Shown here one piece after another: positions 4,804 through 6,612 of a DNA stretch of 6,612 nt. The notes beneath the pieces were generated by a model. That model did no database searches and was not told the origin of the DNA. It saw only the letters and a program-made list of their open reading frames with translations. The first letter of the stretch is position 1, and every line of letters starts with the position of its first letter. This stretch comes from Cenarchaeum sp. SB0662_bin_33 (GTDB lineage Archaea > Thermoproteota > Nitrososphaeria > Nitrososphaerales > Nitrosopumilaceae). The stretch is taken from the NCBI GenBank assembly GCA_009840065.1, contig VXON01000135.1:1-6612 (forward strand), given 5' to 3'. Both the position numbers and the translations under genes were made by a program.

Positions 4804-6351
4804 ATGAAATCTAAAAACCACAAGTATGCCTTATTACTTGTGGCCGCAGTGACCATTACGTCCACTGGCGCATTGTCGCAGGCATTCGCGCAACAGGTGA
4901 GTGATGGAATGGATGGATACGTACTAGGAACCAGTGGCATTTACACCGGTAATGACAACGAGTGTTGGTTTGACGACGGCGAGGGTAATATGTTGCCATG
5001 CAGAATAGATACAGGAGATACGGCTTGGATGTTAACTGCATCCTCATTGGTACTCTTTATGAGTCCGGGTGTAGCCTTCTTCTATGGTGGTCTTGCTAGA
5101 TCCAAGAACGTTACCAACGTACTAGGTATGACCCTGATAGTGATGGGAATCATATCCGTACAATGGGTTCTGTTTGGCTACTCACTGGCATTTGGACCCG
5201 GCGATAATGCATTCATGGGAAGTCTTGATTATGCAGGACTAAACATGGTATCGCACTATGCACCGTTAGGAGGAGCAGGGCCATGTACTGATACTTGGTC
5301 AGCAGCATACCAGATGCAGATGTTCCATGAAGACGAGATATGTAGTCAGGATTGGCCTGGAACAATACCTCATGCACTCTTCATGGCATTCCAGGGTACC
5401 TTTGCAATTATCACCCCAGTACTAATAATTGGTGGCCTAATTGACAGAATCAAGTTCAGTGCGTTGATAGTATTCACTCTGTTATGGGCAACCTTCGTTT
5501 ACGATCCCATTGCCCACTGGGTATGGGGCGGCGGCATTATAGCCCAACTTGACTTCAACCCAGACTTGTCACCATCAGGAGCGCTTGACTTTGCCGGAGG
5601 TACTGTTGTACACATATCATCAGGATTCTCGGCCTTGGCTGGAGCCCTATTGTTGGGCCGCAGACTGGGATACGGCAAGATTCCCATGGAACCACATAAC
5701 ATACCAATGGTTGTACTTGGTGCATCCATACTATGGTTCGGTTGGTTCGGCTTCAACGCTGGAAGTGAGGTAATGGTAGACGGTATAACTGTAAGCGCAT
5801 GGGTAGTTACCAATATCGCGACAGGTATGGCCGTTGTGTCATGGGTGCTCATGTCTTGGGCCCATACCGGCAAACCTAGTATTGTAGGTGCAGCGACCGG
5901 AGCAGTGGCAGGATTAGTTACCATCACACCAGCTTCTGGTTGGGTGGGACCAATGGCGGCTATCATAATGGGCATCGCAGCAGGCACAGTATGTTATGCT
6001 GCAGTTGCGTTCAAGAACGCCCGTAAGTGGGATGACGCATTAGATGTCTGGGGTGTGCACGGAATAGGAGGCCTTACCGGTGCCATATTAACTGGTACGC
6101 TGGCTAGTCCGCACATCTGGGATACTGGTGACGGAATCGGTGCATGGACAGGTACTCCCGAAGGTATGGAGACGCAGGCACTAAGCATTACCGGCGCCGC
6201 CATATCAATTGGTTATGCCTTCGGTCTAACAATCATCATTCTAAAGGTGATGGATGCTGTTTGGCCTGGTGGTATTAGAGTAACACCAAAAGAAGAAGAG
6301 ATTGGTCTAGATCTGGCGCAACACGGTGAACGAGCATACGTTAACGAATAA
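4804..6351 (+). CDS. amt: Ammonium transporter, Amt family
   Basis: This is a trimeric Amt/Mep/Rh channel that brings ammonium/ammonia across the cell membrane, where it serves as energy substrate and nitrogen source in ammonia-oxidising archaea. From ATG 4804 it is 515 aa: a signal peptide (about 1-30, MKSKNHKYALLLV to AFAQ), then about 11 membrane helices. The family's pore residues, by comparison with E. coli AmtB, are all present: phenylalanine gate F200 (FQGTF) and F317 (GFNAGS), W241 (VWGGG), D262 and first twin histidine H270 in the signature DFAGGTVVHISSG, S321, and second twin histidine H419 (GVHGIGG). The cytoplasmic tail carries EEEIGLDLAQHGERAY, the conserved region that couples subunits and meets PII proteins in homologues. 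An extended N-terminus and a long TM2-TM3 loop carry four cysteines (54, 66, 161, 180) predicted outside. GTG at 4798 would add two residues, but the TATA spacing favours ATG. The neighbouring divergent winged-helix gene may regulate it. Confidence 0.96.
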   Translation: MKSKNHKYALLLVAAVTITSTGALSQAFAQQVSDGMDGYVLGTSGIYTGNDNECWFDDGEGNMLPCRIDTGDTAWMLTASSLVLFMSPGVAFFYGGLARSKNVTNVLGMTLIVMGIISVQWVLFGYSLAFGPGDNAFMGSLDYAGLNMVSHYAPLGGAGPCTDTWSAAYQMQMFHEDEICSQDWPGTIPHALFMAFQGTFAIITPVLIIGGLIDRIKFSALIVFTLLWATFVYDPIAHWVWGGGIIAQLDFNPDLSPSGALDFAGGTVVHISSGFSALAGALLLGRRLGYGKIPMEPHNIPMVVLGASILWFGWFGFNAGSEVMVDGITVSAWVVTNIATGMAVVSWVLMSWAHTGKPSIVGAATGAVAGLVTITPASGWVGPMAAIIMGIAAGTVCYAAVAFKNARKWDDALDVWGVHGIGGLTGAILTGTLASPHIWDTGDGIGAWTGTPEGMETQALSITGAAISIGYAFGLTIIILKVMDAVWPGGIRVTPKEEEIGLDLAQHGERAYVNE

Positions 6352-6368
6352 AACTTCCCATTAATCAT

Positions 6369-6377
6369 ATTTTATTT
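6369..6377 (+). terminator. T-rich likely terminator of amt
   Basis: ATTTTATTT lies 18 nt past the amt stop codon in an AT-rich stretch. Archaeal termination commonly uses such T-rich tracts without a hairpin, and no strong stem is visible here. It also sits just beyond the end of the converging minus-strand ORF. Confidence 0.4.
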
Positions 6378-6383
6378 GATAAA

Positions 6384-6608
6384 TTAAGCCATAGTTGCCC
6401 GTATTAGGGGCGAGGTTCCTACAGATACACCTTTGGTGGAATTATAGATGTGGTGCATGGCCAGGTCATATATATTTCTCCAAGATTGTAGTTTACACAT
6501 GGATGTCATGCTAACCTGACCAAGTATAGTATTACTGCTTAAAATCGCTACAATAACCGCCCAGTAAACTATTGCAACCAGCACTACAGAGTCCAGCAGA
6601 ACTATCAT
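6384..6608 (-). CDS. Hypothetical small membrane-anchored protein at the right edge
   Basis: This is a 74-aa ORF from ATG at 6608. The reading frame stays open to the window end, so the true start may lie outside. Residues 2-23 are strongly hydrophobic (VLLDSVVLVAIVYWAVIVAIL), a single membrane anchor or signal peptide. A short polar tail follows with one cysteine (38), an NST glycosylation sequon and IYDLAM at 46-51. I recognise no family. It converges on amt, with 32 bp between the stop codons. The IYDLAM word and overall plan loosely resemble the ORF at 154-480. Existence as a gene is moderately likely because of the clean hydrophobic segment, but without homology it stays uncertain. Confidence 0.4.
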   Translation of the reverse strand: MIVLLDSVVLVAIVYWAVIVAILSSNTILGQVSMTSMCKLQSWRNIYDLAMHHIYNSTKGVSVGTSPLIRATMA

Positions 6609-6612
6609 GGGG

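Noticed and set aside
4798..4806. GTG at 4798 as the amt start
   Set aside because: The TATA-like box is only about 20 nt away, while ATG at 4804 has the expected 26 nt spacing. The difference is two residues.
5499..5987. 162-codon minus-strand open frame opposite amt
   Set aside because: Its Pro/Ala/Thr/Met-rich translation is the antisense shadow of a Gly/Ala-rich membrane protein. All the amt motifs lie on the plus strand.

Overview
The window looks like chromosomal DNA of an ammonia-oxidising-type thaumarchaeon (Nitrososphaeria, group I.1a-like). The evidence is a PEFG-CTERM surface protein (a sorting signal known from this phylum), an A/V-type ATPase subunit C, an Amt ammonium transporter with an archaeal secretion signal, and promoters with archaeal TATA boxes about 25 nt before the start codon, which imply leaderless mRNAs. 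Base composition is moderate (by eye in the 40s % GC, not computed), with frequent ATA codons. It is therefore less AT-rich than typical free-living Nitrosopumilus. Species cannot be named from this.

Layout, left to right. Positions 1-434 are weakly coding. They hold one plausible small secreted or membrane ORF (154-480, minus) and no firm gene at the left edge. A 58-aa ORF (435-611, minus) overlaps both this ORF and the end of the next gene. Positions 589-1914 (minus) encode a secreted, membrane-anchored PEFG-CTERM protein. It follows directly on the stop codon of a stand-alone LON substrate-binding-domain protein (1915-2613, minus), so the two form an operon. The surface-protein gene has no conventional start at the right place: a perfect GGAGGT Shine-Dalgarno sits 7 nt before a CTG codon.

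Positions 2642-2825 hold the most interesting object. It is a 168-bp non-coding element with about 27-bp imperfect terminal inverted repeats, flanked by an exact 8-bp direct repeat. This is the anatomy of a miniature transposable element (MITE). It sits directly against the TATA box of the LON-domain operon. Its ends pair much better as a plus-strand RNA than as a minus-strand RNA.

Positions 2848-3891 (minus) encode ATP synthase subunit C from its own leaderless promoter, with short permuted repeats just upstream. Positions 4025-4705 (minus) encode a winged-helix-type protein. It is divergent from the ammonium transporter amt (4804-6351, plus) across a very AT-rich gap of about 98 bp. This arrangement makes the winged-helix protein a candidate regulator of amt. 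A small membrane ORF (6384-6608, minus) converges on amt at the right edge.

I do not see a complete new multi-gene system here. The points worth follow-up are the MITE-like/structured-RNA element, the CTG start, the LON-domain/surface-protein operon, and the divergent regulator-amt pair.
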